A DNA stretch of 55,916 nt from an uncultured Pelagibacteraceae bacterium (GTDB lineage: Bacteria; Pseudomonadota; Alphaproteobacteria; Pelagibacterales; Pelagibacteraceae), in the NCBI GenBank assembly GCA_902626575.1, contig CACOFY010000004.1:1-55916 (forward strand). The letters are read 5' to 3'. The position numbers were made by a program, and so were the translations under genes. Position 1 is the first letter of the stretch. Each line of letters starts with the position of its first letter. The notes below the pieces were generated by a model. That model saw only the letters and a list, made by a program, of their open reading frames with translations, had not been told where the DNA came from and made no database searches. Below are positions 16,900 to 26,060 of this stretch, one piece after another.

Positions 16900-17676
16900 A
16901 TGGACTTTAGTATAATTATTAATACACATAACCAGTCAAAGTACTTGGATGAATGTATAAAAACTTGCTTAAATCAAAACTACTCTAGTTATGAGATAAT
17001 TGTTGTTGACACTTCGAAAAGACCTTCGAAAGATAAATATAAAAATACAAAAAAATTAAAATATTTTCATATTAAAGAAAAATTTAAAAAATTTCCTGTT
17101 TTAAATCAAATGTATCAAATTCAATATGGATTTTTTAAGTCTAAAGGAAAATATATATGTCTCTTAGACGGTGACGATAAATTCTCTAATTTAAAATTAA
17201 ATAATTTATCAAAAATATTTGGTCAAACTAAAAATAAAATTGTTCAAGATGTTCCGTATTTATTTTCAAATACCTTGGAAAAAAAAAGTAAAATTAAATT
17301 CTACAAAGATAATGTTTTTTTTAAGAAAATTTTAATTAGTTGGCCACAAATTTTTGGAACTAGTACGATATCTTGTAGTAGAGAAATACTCTATAAATTT
17401 TTCAAGAAAGGAAAACCTTTTTGTTGGAATTATTTAGCTATAGATATAAAATTAATATTATTTGCGCACACACAATTTGATTTGATTTCACTACAAAAGA
17501 AATTAACTATGAAGAGAATTCATAATACTAATTTAGACAAAACCTTCTCAAATTTAATATCTGTTTCGTTTTGGAAAAGACGAGAAATGCAAATTGAATA
17601 CTACTTTTTTTTAAAAAAGAAAAACATCATTAACTTAGACTATCTTATTACAAAAATAATTAATGTGATTTTTTAG
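16900..17676 (+). CDS. Family 2 glycosyltransferase at the island edge
   Basis: A 258-residue GT2 enzyme with a GT-A fold: FSIIINTHNQSKYLDECIKT at the N-terminus, IIVVDTS, and the metal/nucleotide motif CLLDGDDKFS near residue 90. The C-terminus is basic and has no clear membrane helix. Donor and acceptor are unknown. It is a lone plus-strand gene between the rpmJ operon and the 5S rRNA, and its stop codon (17674-17676) reaches the last base of the 5S terminal helix on the other strand. It resembles island genes although it lies on the core side of the 5S. Confidence 0.85.
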   Translation: MDFSIIINTHNQSKYLDECIKTCLNQNYSSYEIIVVDTSKRPSKDKYKNTKKLKYFHIKEKFKKFPVLNQMYQIQYGFFKSKGKYICLLDGDDKFSNLKLNNLSKIFGQTKNKIVQDVPYLFSNTLEKKSKIKFYKDNVFFKKILISWPQIFGTSTISCSREILYKFFKKGKPFCWNYLAIDIKLILFAHTQFDLISLQKKLTMKRIHNTNLDKTFSNLISVSFWKRREMQIEYYFFLKKKNIINLDYLITKIINVIF

Positions 17677-17791
17677 CCTGGCAACGTCCTACTCTTCCAT
17701 GTCTTAAGACAAAGTACCATCGGCGCAGAAGGGCTTGACTTCCGAGTTCGGAATGGGATCGGGTATTACACCTTCGCAATAATCACCAGGC
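17676..17791 (-). rRNA. rrf: 5S ribosomal RNA, separated from 16S-23S
   Basis: On the minus strand the terminal helix is formed by GCCTGG at 17791-17786 and CCAGGC at 17681-17676. The conserved internal blocks are present: CCCGATCCCATTCCGAACTC in loop B/C, and GGTACTTTGTC with GGAAGAGTAGG in the 3' half. The ends are taken from the helix and may be off by one or two bases. No 23S or 16S gene lies within the window on either side; the gene sits between core genes and the polysaccharide island, as described for SAR11 hypervariable region 2. Confidence 0.95.
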
Positions 17792-17797
17792 ATAGAA

Positions 17798-17825
17798 TTT
17801 ATATTTAAAAAAAACTTAAAATCAA
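17798..17825 (-). promoter_or_regulatory. Putative independent promoter of 5S rRNA
   Basis: On the minus strand TTGATT (17825-17820) and TATAAA (17803-17798) are separated by 16 bases. The predicted start site, 6-7 bases past the -10, falls at 17791-17792, precisely the 5' end of the folded 5S. A weak A/T hairpin with a following T-run (about 17847-17809) overlaps it and could end the upstream epimerase transcript. Confidence 0.5.
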
Positions 17826-17832
17826 CAATAAA

Positions 17833-18714
17833 TTATTGATTGTTTTTAATAAAATCTTCTACATAATCCTTTAATTTTTTCTTACCAAAGTATTTATAGA
17901 CACGATTTGAAAGATTCATGTTTGTTAATGCAGATGCATACCTTTCACCAGATCTTCTTGGTAAAAATTTTATTTTTTTTTTAAAAAGCTTTGCTACTTG
18001 CAAGATGGAATAGCTTTCTCTGTGAGAGATACTATAATGTCTACATAAATTATTTTTCCAAGCAAGGTAGCAAACCTTAATTGTATCATCTATGTGAGTA
18101 AATCTTCTAGTTTGCGTACCAGGTTTTACAACTGGTAAAAATTTTTTTTTTTTGAAACAATTTTCAAATATTCCTATAACGGTAGCCATACTACCTAGGC
18201 TTATCTGTTTTGGACCATATACATTATAAAAATAAATTATTTCGTATTTAAACTTAAACCACTTTTTTAAATTCTCAAGCAACTCTAAATTTTGAGATTT
18301 TGAAAAAGCATAAGGGGAAAGATTTTTATCTTTACCACGATTCCCCAGTGATGCTGAAGTTGCACTATAGATAAGTTTTATTTTATTAATTAAACAAAAA
18401 TTAAATACTGCATTTGTGCCTATAGTATTTGAGTCTAAACATTGATCCATTTTTAAAAAACTTTGATAAATTCTTGCAAACTCACCAAAGTGAAAGATTG
18501 CATTTATATTTTTTGGTTTCTTTAATATCTGAGAAATATTTTTTGTATGTGATGAAAAATATTTAACTCTAGGATTTTTAATATGATTTTTTTTTGACCC
18601 AGAGCTATAATTATCTATCGAGATAATTTTATGATTTGTCTTTTTTATTAAATAACTTATTAAATTTGATCCTACAAATCCTGCACCACCTGTTACAACA
18701 AGAATATTTTTCAT
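17833..18714 (-). CDS. NAD-dependent sugar epimerase/dehydratase (SDR)
   Basis: A 293-residue extended SDR. N-terminal VVTGGAGFVGSNLISYL binds NAD, ISIDNYSSG follows the second strand, and the catalytic set is SATSAS and YAFSK (Tyr and Lys of YxxxK). FYNVYGPKQ and the late RRFTHIDDT are typical of GalE-like enzymes acting on nucleotide sugars. At 293 residues it is a little short. Its start overlaps the fcl stop by four bases, so it belongs to the GDP-fucose set, and the substrate may be a GDP- or UDP-hexose. Last protein gene before the 5S. Confidence 0.85.
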   Translation of the reverse strand: MKNILVVTGGAGFVGSNLISYLIKKTNHKIISIDNYSSGSKKNHIKNPRVKYFSSHTKNISQILKKPKNINAIFHFGEFARIYQSFLKMDQCLDSNTIGTNAVFNFCLINKIKLIYSATSASLGNRGKDKNLSPYAFSKSQNLELLENLKKWFKFKYEIIYFYNVYGPKQISLGSMATVIGIFENCFKKKKFLPVVKPGTQTRRFTHIDDTIKVCYLAWKNNLCRHYSISHRESYSILQVAKLFKKKIKFLPRRSGERYASALTNMNLSNRVYKYFGKKKLKDYVEDFIKNNQ

Positions 18715-19637
18715 TGCTTTTTTTTATAGTTTTTTTCAAAATCTTTATATGTAATATCAAAACCTTTTTCTAAAGATATTTTAGATTTCCATCCATGTTT
18801 TCTTGCAAGATTTACATCAAGAACTTTTCTAAAAACTCCATCAGGCTTTTTATAGTCATATTTAATATTCACTTTAAGTTTCAATTTTTTTATTAAAAAA
18901 TTAACATAATCTTTAATCCTCATATCCTTACCAGTCCCAATATTTATTATTGTGTCTTTTATATTTTTGTTCATAAAAAAAATACATGCGTCGGCAATAT
19001 CGTCGACAAAAATTAATTCTCTTAATGGCTTTCCACTACCCCAAACTTTAAATATTTTTTGTTTTTTAATTTTACATTCGTGAGCTTTTTTAATTAATGC
19101 GGGGAAAAAATGAGAGTTATTTGTATCGTAATTATCGTTGGGACCATAAGTATTCGTTGGCATTAGGCTCAAATATTTAGTTTTATATTGTTTATTATAA
19201 GCTTCACACATTTTAACTCCGGCTATTTTTGCTATAGCGTAAGGTTCGTTCGTTTCCTCTAATTTTCCTGTTAAAAGGTATTTTTCCTTAATGGGTTGCT
19301 TAGACTTTTTTGGATAAATACAACTTGATCCCAAAAAAATAACTTTTTTTACTTTATTTTTAAAACTTCCATGTATTAAATTATTCTGTATTTGCAAATT
19401 CTCATAAATAAAATCAGCACCGTGAGTATTGTTATGGTAAACTCCACCAACTTTTGCTGCTGCGATAATAACAATTTTAGGTTTTTTTTTTTTTAAAAAA
19501 TTACTTACAGCTTTTTGATCTAATAAATCAAGATTTTTTTTACTTATTGTGATTATTTTTTTATAATTTTTTTTTCTTAACTTCCTTAAAATCGCTGAAC
19601 CTACTAGACCTTTATGTCCAGCTAAAAAAATACTCAT
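18711..19637 (-). CDS. fcl: GDP-L-fucose synthase
   Basis: A 308-residue epimerase-reductase converting GDP-4-keto-6-deoxymannose to GDP-L-fucose with NADPH. Evidence: IFLAGHKGLVGSAILRKL, AAAKVGGVYHNNTHGADF, the catalytic SSCIYPKKSKQP and YAIAK, and PTNTYGPNDNYDTNNSHFFP with the conserved His of the epimerase step. It overlaps gmd by four bases, the classical pairing. Full length compared with the usual 310-320. Confidence 0.95.
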   Translation of the reverse strand: MSIFLAGHKGLVGSAILRKLRKKNYKKIITISKKNLDLLDQKAVSNFLKKKKPKIVIIAAAKVGGVYHNNTHGADFIYENLQIQNNLIHGSFKNKVKKVIFLGSSCIYPKKSKQPIKEKYLLTGKLEETNEPYAIAKIAGVKMCEAYNKQYKTKYLSLMPTNTYGPNDNYDTNNSHFFPALIKKAHECKIKKQKIFKVWGSGKPLRELIFVDDIADACIFFMNKNIKDTIINIGTGKDMRIKDYVNFLIKKLKLKVNIKYDYKKPDGVFRKVLDVNLARKHGWKSKISLEKGFDITYKDFEKNYKKKQ

Positions 19638-20674
19638 TTAGAATTAAACCTATTTATTTCTAAATTTACCATCTCAGAAATTAAATCATCAAGTCCAGTT
19701 TTTGGCTTCCAATTAAGTAATTTTTTTGCTTTTCTTGAATCTCCTAGAAGGTTGTTTACCTCTAAAGGCCTATAATAATTTTTATTACAAGCGACTATAG
19801 TTTTTCCATCTTGGTCAACTGCTTTTTCATATATTCCTTTACCTTTCCAACTTAATTTCATATTCAGTTTTTTTGAAACCTTGTTGACAAAATTTTTAAC
19901 AGTAGATTGCTTGCCAGTTGATATTACTAAATCAATAGGTTTTTTCTGTTGTAACATAAGCCACATTGCCTCAACATAGTCTCTTGCATGCCCCCAATCT
20001 CTTCTAGCATATAAATTACCAAGATATAACGTTCTTTGCTTTTTTTTTTTAATTCTGCATAAAGCTTGAACAATTTTTTGAGTGACGAAAGTTTCTCCTC
20101 TTCTTGGGCTTTCATGATTAAACAAAATACCGTTACAAGCAAATATATTATAGGCTTCTTTATAATTGATTGTAATCCAATGCGCATAAAGTTTTGCAAC
20201 ACCATATGGACTTGCGGGATGAAAGTTTGTTTTTTCATTTTGAGGAGTTTTTTCATTTCTGCCATATAGTTCTGATGTGCCTGCTTGATAATATTTTGTT
20301 TTTTTTTCTAATTTATTGAATCTAATTGCCTCAAGTATTCTAAGTGCTCCTAAAGCATCTGCATTTGCTGTATATTCCGGTGACTCAAATGACACTTGCA
20401 CATGCGATTGCGCTGCCAAATTATAAATTTCATCAGGTCTAATTTCTTTAATCAATCTTGTTACTAATAAAGAATCTGTAATGTCCCCATAATGTAAAAT
20501 AAATGTTCTTTTTTTAATCTGTGGATCTTGATAAATATGGTCAATTCTTCCAGTATTAATTGATGATGATCTTCTTTTTACTCCATGAACTATATATTTT
20601 TTTTTTAATAGAAATTCAGCTAAATATGATCCATCTTGACCAGTAATACCAAAGATTAATGCAACTTTTTTCAT
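19634..20674 (-). CDS. gmd: GDP-mannose 4,6-dehydratase
   Basis: A 346-residue SDR dehydratase, first committed step to GDP-fucose and related 6-deoxyhexoses. It has ALIFGITGQDGSYLAEFLL, the RRSSSINTGRIDHIY segment typical of Gmd, AAQSHVQVSFE, the catalytic YQAGTSELYG and YGVAK, and NHESPRRGETFVT. Full length. Located between a GT2 gene (9 bases upstream) and fcl. Confidence 0.96.
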   Translation of the reverse strand: MKKVALIFGITGQDGSYLAEFLLKKKYIVHGVKRRSSSINTGRIDHIYQDPQIKKRTFILHYGDITDSLLVTRLIKEIRPDEIYNLAAQSHVQVSFESPEYTANADALGALRILEAIRFNKLEKKTKYYQAGTSELYGRNEKTPQNEKTNFHPASPYGVAKLYAHWITINYKEAYNIFACNGILFNHESPRRGETFVTQKIVQALCRIKKKKQRTLYLGNLYARRDWGHARDYVEAMWLMLQQKKPIDLVISTGKQSTVKNFVNKVSKKLNMKLSWKGKGIYEKAVDQDGKTIVACNKNYYRPLEVNNLLGDSRKAKKLLNWKPKTGLDDLISEMVNLEINRFNSK

Positions 20675-20683
20675 TTTAAATAT

Positions 20684-21358
20684 TTATTTTTTTAGTCTCA
20701 AAAAATATTTAACAATTTCAGAAAGGATAAGCAATCCATCTTTTAATGCATTCACTTTCTTTTTTCCACCTATTCTTACTCTTTCAAAGCTAGGTGTACA
20801 TATATAATTCATTTTTCTAAATTTAGCCTTAATTGGAATTTCAACACAAATTCTAAAATCGAAATTATTTAAATTTAAATTTTTAAAAGAGGAAGTTTTT
20901 CCTAAAATATAGGTATATAAAATATCTGTTACTTTTAAATTGAATAAAATATTTCCTGTCAAAGTAAATATAAAATTACCAATTGATGTTATAATATCAT
21001 CATCTTCGCTACCACCACCTGGTTTTTGATATCTTGAACCAAAAACAAAATCTAATTTCGTGCATTGTTTTTTCATATCTTCAAGATATTTTGGGTCCAT
21101 AGAGCCATCAGCATTTATTATACAACAGTAGTCTGTTTTAACAGAATTAATACCTTCAATTAAAGCACTTCCATATCCATTTTTTTTTTGTTCACAAATT
21201 TCTATATTTTTAATATTTTCAATTGACTTTTTTGTTTCCACGTCCTCTTTCTGGAGTACTATTAATTTTTTACATTTGTATTTTTCTATTTCTTTTAAGA
21301 AAATTGGAAGTGACTCAGCTTCTTTTTTTGCTGGTATTATTAAGGTTAAATCATTCAT
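20684..21358 (-). CDS. DPM1-like family 2 glycosyltransferase
   Basis: A 224-residue GT2 enzyme resembling polyprenyl-phosphate mannosyl/glucosyl transferases. LTLIIPAKKEAESLPIFLKE opens the GT-A fold, followed by GYGSALIEGI, the metal site IINADGSMDP, and FGSRYQKPGGGSEDDDII. There is no C-terminal membrane pair, only a short hydrophobic stretch around ITSIGNFIFTLTGNILF. It could load a sugar from GDP-hexose on undecaprenyl phosphate, which would fit gmd and fcl downstream; that role is inference. First gene of its minus-strand block and divergent from the next GT2. Confidence 0.8.
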   Translation of the reverse strand: MNDLTLIIPAKKEAESLPIFLKEIEKYKCKKLIVLQKEDVETKKSIENIKNIEICEQKKNGYGSALIEGINSVKTDYCCIINADGSMDPKYLEDMKKQCTKLDFVFGSRYQKPGGGSEDDDIITSIGNFIFTLTGNILFNLKVTDILYTYILGKTSSFKNLNLNNFDFRICVEIPIKAKFRKMNYICTPSFERVRIGGKKKVNALKDGLLILSEIVKYFLRLKK

Positions 21359-21417
21359 TATTACTATTTAATATAATTATGATGTATAATAGTATTTCAT
21401 TATTAACTTATTAAATA

Positions 21418-22161
21418 ATGCCATTTGTTAGTATCATATTACCTTATTATAGAAAAATAAATTATATAAAAAAAACTATTAATTCTATTTTAAGCCAATC
21501 ATTCAAAGACTTTGAAATTATTTTGGTATACGATGACGAAGATTTACATGATTTATCTGTTATTGAAAATGATTTTAAAAATAATTCTAAAATACGAATT
21601 GTAAAAAATACAAAAAACTTAGGTGCTGGAATTTCTAGAAATATTGGAATAAAACATGCTAAAGGAAAAATAGTGGCTTTTGTGGACTCTGACGACTTTT
21701 GGATGCCAAATAAGTTAGAAAAACAGACTAAATTTATGGAAGAAAATAATTATGATTTTACATTTTGTAATTACGATAAAGTAATCTCTAGCAAAAAAAC
21801 TATCAAAGTAAAAAGTTCTAAATCTGTTTTAAACTACAATGATTTACTAAGTTCAAATGAAATAGGACTATCGACTGTTCAACTAAATAAAAAAATTATT
21901 TTAGAAGAACTATTTCCACCTCTTAAAACTAAAGAAGACTATGTTGCATGGCTTAAAATCACCAAAAATAATATAAATGCGTACAATTATCCTCAAACTT
22001 TAGTTATATGGAACAAGACAAAAAACTCATTATCATCTAACTTTTATCAAAAACTATCAGATGGGCTTAAAGTTTTCATGATATATGAAAGATTCAATTT
22101 TATTAAATCGTTATATTATCTTTTTTTATTAGGGATAAATTCTATCAAAAGAAAAATTTAA
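21418..22161 (+). CDS. Family 2 glycosyltransferase
   Basis: A 247-residue GT-A enzyme: FVSIILPYYRKINYIKKTIN, the loop LGAGISRNIGIKHAKGKIVA, and the metal motif FVDSDDFWMPNKL near residue 95. The C-terminal third is probably acceptor-binding (KTKEDYVAWLKI is typical of this group). Sugar and linkage cannot be read from sequence. It is a single plus-strand gene between two minus-strand blocks, and its stop overlaps the stop of the next gene by four bases on the opposite strand. Confidence 0.85.
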   Translation: MPFVSIILPYYRKINYIKKTINSILSQSFKDFEIILVYDDEDLHDLSVIENDFKNNSKIRIVKNTKNLGAGISRNIGIKHAKGKIVAFVDSDDFWMPNKLEKQTKFMEENNYDFTFCNYDKVISSKKTIKVKSSKSVLNYNDLLSSNEIGLSTVQLNKKIILEELFPPLKTKEDYVAWLKITKNNINAYNYPQTLVIWNKTKNSLSSNFYQKLSDGLKVFMIYERFNFIKSLYYLFLLGINSIKRKI

Positions 22162-23828
22162 TAATTTTTAGACTTATAATAAAAATTATAGTGTAAAATT
22201 TTTTTACACTTAATTTTATTTAAAGAATTATTTTCATCACACCTACTTGGATCCTTAAAAAGGTTTCTCTTGGCTTTTTTCATAGTATAAAAATTACTAT
22301 CAATTAAATAATTTGGATTTTTTAGAAAATTATAATTATAAATATTATATTCGTTAATTAGTCTATTGACGTTTCGAGCAGAAAATATAACAAAAATAAT
22401 TAATAATATTAGTTTAATTTGTTGAAGTTTTTTTTTGTATTGGAAGTTTTGATTTGCAAATAAAACTGCAAATGGAAAGGTCATGAATATAAAAAAAAGA
22501 ACAAATCCACCATATCGCAGTGCAGGATGATTCCAAAACCACTCAATTAATAATAATATTATTATAGAATATATGAAAAAATATTTTTTAAAATATTTAA
22601 AACTTATTTTTTTTGGAAAAAAAAATAAATATATAATAAAAATTGAGAATATTAATCCCATAAAAAAATCAAAAAACTTATTAAAAAAATATTTATCTAT
22701 CCAATTAGAAATCCAATTAAAATTAGCAAGATATTCATCAAAATCATCTACTCTAAAATTTGGAGTTGCACCAGCTTTTGACCATATTTCATACCATTGC
22801 ATAGCACCAACAACTTTATCTTTCCCGTATCCCCAATAAAAACTTTCAAAACATGTAAAAGACACTGGATACAATAAGCATCCTGATGCAGCTATGTTGC
22901 TTATAATCATTAAACATATGCTTAATAATCCAAGATATACTACAGGGAAAAGTGTGAAAATTTTTAAAGTTTCTTTGAGTTTAAAAAATCTAATAAAAAT
23001 TACTAAAAATAAAACTGAATATAATATGTAGAAAGATTTAATAGATATTATAAGGCTGAAAATAATGATTAGTAGTTCAAAAATACGTTTTTCAACTTTA
23101 TTTTGCTCAATTAAATTAATTACTAAAATAAAAGCTAAAAAAAATAATATTTGAGCTGATCTATCTGTGCCGTGCTCAGCTAATCTGTAAAAGAAAATAT
23201 TTATTAGAATAAGTAAAAATAGACTTAAAAAAAAGCTAATATTTAAAGGCTTTGAAAGATTTTTTCTAAATATGCTTTCAAGTAAGATTGTGTTTACAAA
23301 TATAACAATGCTTAGTTGTCCAATTTGATAAAAGTAATCACCTGTGAATAATGTTTTAAATAAAGAATGAAAATAAAATAATGAAGATACATGATTAAAA
23401 GCTATCTCAAAGTGGGATAATCCAAATTCAATTTTGTTTTCTGTAATATTATTTATTAAACTAAAATGATAGTATGGAAAATCGTCATGACTTTTAAAGT
23501 AAAAGATAGCAAATAAAGATATTAAATATGAAAATATGAAATACTTTGAAAATAACTTTTTATTTGCATAATTACGAAGACTAAGAAAAAAAATTATTCC
23601 AATAATGATAAAAATAAGATTATGTAAATTATTATGGGGAAAAAAAAGATTTGTTAGATAAGATATTATTATTGAAAAAAAAATTCCAAAAATACCTACA
23701 TATCCTATAGAAATATTTTCATATTGAAAATTGTTGTAACGCGTAAATTTTTTTGAAAAAATTAATCCATATCCAATTATTGATATTGTAAGTACAGCAT
23801 AAATAAATATAAACTTGAGAAACTCCAT
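22158..23828 (-). CDS. Large multi-pass membrane protein, candidate polymerase or GT-C enzyme
   Basis: A 556-residue protein with about a dozen hydrophobic helices. Distinct loops are FKSHDDFPYYHFSLINN (acidic, after an early helix), YRLAEHGTDRSAQIL, and a Cys-containing loop around ASGCLLYPVSFTCFESFYWG followed by WNHPALRYGG. The SGCLLYP...TCF pattern resembles LIC_10190-type membrane proteins found in O-antigen clusters; I cannot confirm membership. An O-antigen polymerase (Wzy) or GT-C role is plausible because no other Wzy candidate of this size is in the island. Four bases after the WecA-like gene and likely co-transcribed with it. Confidence 0.65.
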   Translation of the reverse strand: MEFLKFIFIYAVLTISIIGYGLIFSKKFTRYNNFQYENISIGYVGIFGIFFSIIISYLTNLFFPHNNLHNLIFIIIGIIFFLSLRNYANKKLFSKYFIFSYLISLFAIFYFKSHDDFPYYHFSLINNITENKIEFGLSHFEIAFNHVSSLFYFHSLFKTLFTGDYFYQIGQLSIVIFVNTILLESIFRKNLSKPLNISFFLSLFLLILINIFFYRLAEHGTDRSAQILFFLAFILVINLIEQNKVEKRIFELLIIIFSLIISIKSFYILYSVLFLVIFIRFFKLKETLKIFTLFPVVYLGLLSICLMIISNIAASGCLLYPVSFTCFESFYWGYGKDKVVGAMQWYEIWSKAGATPNFRVDDFDEYLANFNWISNWIDKYFFNKFFDFFMGLIFSIFIIYLFFFPKKISFKYFKKYFFIYSIIILLLIEWFWNHPALRYGGFVLFFIFMTFPFAVLFANQNFQYKKKLQQIKLILLIIFVIFSARNVNRLINEYNIYNYNFLKNPNYLIDSNFYTMKKAKRNLFKDPSRCDENNSLNKIKCKKILHYNFYYKSKNY

Positions 23829-23832
23829 GTAT

Positions 23833-24861
23833 TTATTTGTTAATTTTCCATTTAATATTTTTTTTTAGAAAAACATACAATGAAATGTATGTAAATATAT
23901 TTACTATAATTGTAAGAATTAACATTTTTGAACTATAAATAAAGTTTATGGCATATATAAAAACTAATAAATTGAAAGAATTAATAAAAAGTGAAGTCAA
24001 AAAATGTATTACAGAATCTTTTAAATCTAAACTTTTTTTTAAAAAATAATATATTAGTTGATGTAAATGGTTCGTGTCTGGCTTATAGGTTTCAGATTTT
24101 GTTATATACCTTCTAATCATAGAAAATAGAAGCTCAAAACATGGATACCATAGTAAGACAATTATAAAAAAAGGAGATATGTGCTGATTATTGAATGAAA
24201 AGTTAATCAAGTAAATACCTGAAAATATAGACAATAAATATGCTCCTGAGTCCCCCATGTAGATTAAGCCAAATAGATTGAATAATAAAATTATTGATAA
24301 AATTAGGATTAGATTAATTAAAAAATCAGTTTCTATATAAAATGTTTCATTGAAATTAAATAATATTAGTAAATAAATTAATAAGAAGTATTTTAATAAT
24401 AAACCGTTTAAACCATCTATAAAGTTGCTACCATTCACTAATACCATTAGACAAAAACTAACAAAAATTATATTGGCGATTTTATTTGATAAAATAGTGT
24501 CTAGATATTCTATTCTAGTATTTATAATCTCCAGTCCGATAATATTTACAAAAAAAATAATTAAAATTGTTTGTAAAAAAAATCTTAAACTTACACTATT
24601 TAATTTTTTTATATCTGAAAGAAAACCAATAGAAAAAAGAGAAAATAAAGCTAGAAACAAATAAACATTCTGATTTACATGTATATATTCATAAAACAAA
24701 AAAATGATTAAAAAAATACCACCTATTGAGTTACTTTTTAATTTTGAAGAAAATCTTTTATGTTTTTCAATTTTATAATCCACAATAAAGTTATTTGTTC
24801 TGCAAAAATAAATTGAAAGAGCAGAGAAAATTACAAAAAATAATAAAAAATTTATATACAT
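23833..24861 (-). CDS. WecA/MraY-family glycosyl-1-phosphate transferase
   Basis: A 342-residue integral membrane enzyme that would start glycan assembly by moving a sugar-1-phosphate (often GlcNAc or a related HexNAc) to undecaprenyl phosphate. Visible motifs are GSNFIDGLNGLL (NxxxDG), MGDSGAYLLSI and the histidine cluster DTNHLHQLIY on the last cytoplasmic loop. The usual DDxxD motif reads SDIKK (IGFLSDIKKL), so the first Asp is Ser. About ten membrane helices. It sits 8 bases after a GT4 gene and 4 before the large membrane protein: initiation, extension and possible polymerisation in one block. Confidence 0.88.
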   Translation of the reverse strand: MYINFLLFFVIFSALSIYFCRTNNFIVDYKIEKHKRFSSKLKSNSIGGIFLIIFLFYEYIHVNQNVYLFLALFSLFSIGFLSDIKKLNSVSLRFFLQTILIIFFVNIIGLEIINTRIEYLDTILSNKIANIIFVSFCLMVLVNGSNFIDGLNGLLLKYFLLIYLLILFNFNETFYIETDFLINLILILSIILLFNLFGLIYMGDSGAYLLSIFSGIYLINFSFNNQHISPFFIIVLLWYPCFELLFSMIRRYITKSETYKPDTNHLHQLIYYFLKKSLDLKDSVIHFLTSLFINSFNLLVFIYAINFIYSSKMLILTIIVNIFTYISLYVFLKKNIKWKINK

Positions 24862-24869
24862 ATCCTTTT

Positions 24870-26021
24870 CTAATTCAAATTCAGTAATAAACCCAAAGTT
24901 TTATAGTGTTTAAAAATTGTGTAATTCCTTGTTTTTTTTTTACAAGAAAGAATTTGTGCATTTTTTTTATTTTTGCTTTCTTTTAAAAATAAATTAATTT
25001 TATCAATTAGAGAATTCATATCATTATTTTCGAAAAGGTAGCTCCCTTCCTTTGAAGACAAGAACTCCTTTGGTCCATTTGGACAATTTGATGAAATAAC
25101 ATTTTTATTACAATAAGATGCCTCAATCATTACTGCACCTGGATCCTCCCATAATGATGTTGAGATAACTGCTAAAGAATTCTTGATAATTGGATAAACA
25201 TTTTTGATATGACCAATTAAAAAAACTTTATCTTCTAAATTTTTATTCTTGATATATTTCTCGAGATAAACTCGTTTCTCACCCTCGCCCACAATTATTA
25301 AATTTAAATTTATATTATCATCTAAAATTTTTGAGAAAGCTCTAATCAATAATATTTGGTTTTTTTGTTTGGTAAGTCTGCCTATATTCAAAAAATATTT
25401 TTTATTTAGGATATCATCTGTATTTTTATCTTTTAGGTATTTATTAATTCTATTAACCTCTATAATAGGATCATAAAGTATTTTTACATTTTTTTCTAAA
25501 AAAATTTTTTTTCTTATTAAATCGTCTCTTGTTTTTTTCGATGGACATGTAACCATATATATTTTTTTTGATATTAATTTCCATAATATTTTTCTAAATA
25601 ATGTTAATCTTGGTAATCCAGAAATTCTTAAAATAAACTTTGTCTCAAATTTTGAGAAAATTAGTAGTGATAATGGTAAAAAGGATATTAAATGTATTAT
25701 AAGATAATCTGGTTTCTCTTTTTTAATTAATTTTTTAAAGGAATTATATTTTAAGAAGAAAATTAAAAAATATATTATTCTAGATTTGAAAAAACCTTCT
25801 ATTGGGAACAATTTATTTAAATTTAGACCTGGTAATTCAAATAAATTAATATTAGACATTTCTAATTCTTTTAAATATTTTCTCCATTCTCCTACAGCAT
25901 CAATTATCGAAACATTTAATGGCTTTTTGTTATATCGCTTTAATGACATTGCTGAATTTATTACGTTTTTAATGGTAGCGACATTTGAGATATGGGGAGA
26001 CCAAAAAAATATTTTTTTCAT
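24870..26021 (-). CDS. Family 4 (GT-B) glycosyltransferase
   Basis: A 383-residue GT-B enzyme with a retaining GT4-type C-terminal domain: NIGRLTKQKNQILLIRAF, LIIVGEGEKRVYLEKYI, VFLIGHIKNVYPIIKNS, and SLWEDPGAVMIEASYCN, where the E-x7-E acid motif is replaced by D/E positions typical of GT4. The N-domain carries no signal peptide. Donor is unknown. First gene of the block GT4-WecA-membrane protein and divergent from the following GT2 across 39 bases. Confidence 0.88.
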   Translation of the reverse strand: MKKIFFWSPHISNVATIKNVINSAMSLKRYNKKPLNVSIIDAVGEWRKYLKELEMSNINLFELPGLNLNKLFPIEGFFKSRIIYFLIFFLKYNSFKKLIKKEKPDYLIIHLISFLPLSLLIFSKFETKFILRISGLPRLTLFRKILWKLISKKIYMVTCPSKKTRDDLIRKKIFLEKNVKILYDPIIEVNRINKYLKDKNTDDILNKKYFLNIGRLTKQKNQILLIRAFSKILDDNINLNLIIVGEGEKRVYLEKYIKNKNLEDKVFLIGHIKNVYPIIKNSLAVISTSLWEDPGAVMIEASYCNKNVISSNCPNGPKEFLSSKEGSYLFENNDMNSLIDKINLFLKESKNKKNAQILSCKKKTRNYTIFKHYKTLGLLLNLN

Positions 26022-26060
26022 ATTTCAGACTTATTATGTATATATTTTATTCTTATACGA

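Noticed and set aside
19927..20265. 112-codon reading frame inside gmd on the same strand
   Set aside because: It is a shadow in another frame of a well-conserved gene and has no recognisable family sequence.
25992..26060. Longer start for the GT2 gene at 26061
   Set aside because: The extension overlaps the start of the divergent GT4 gene and adds no family sequence.
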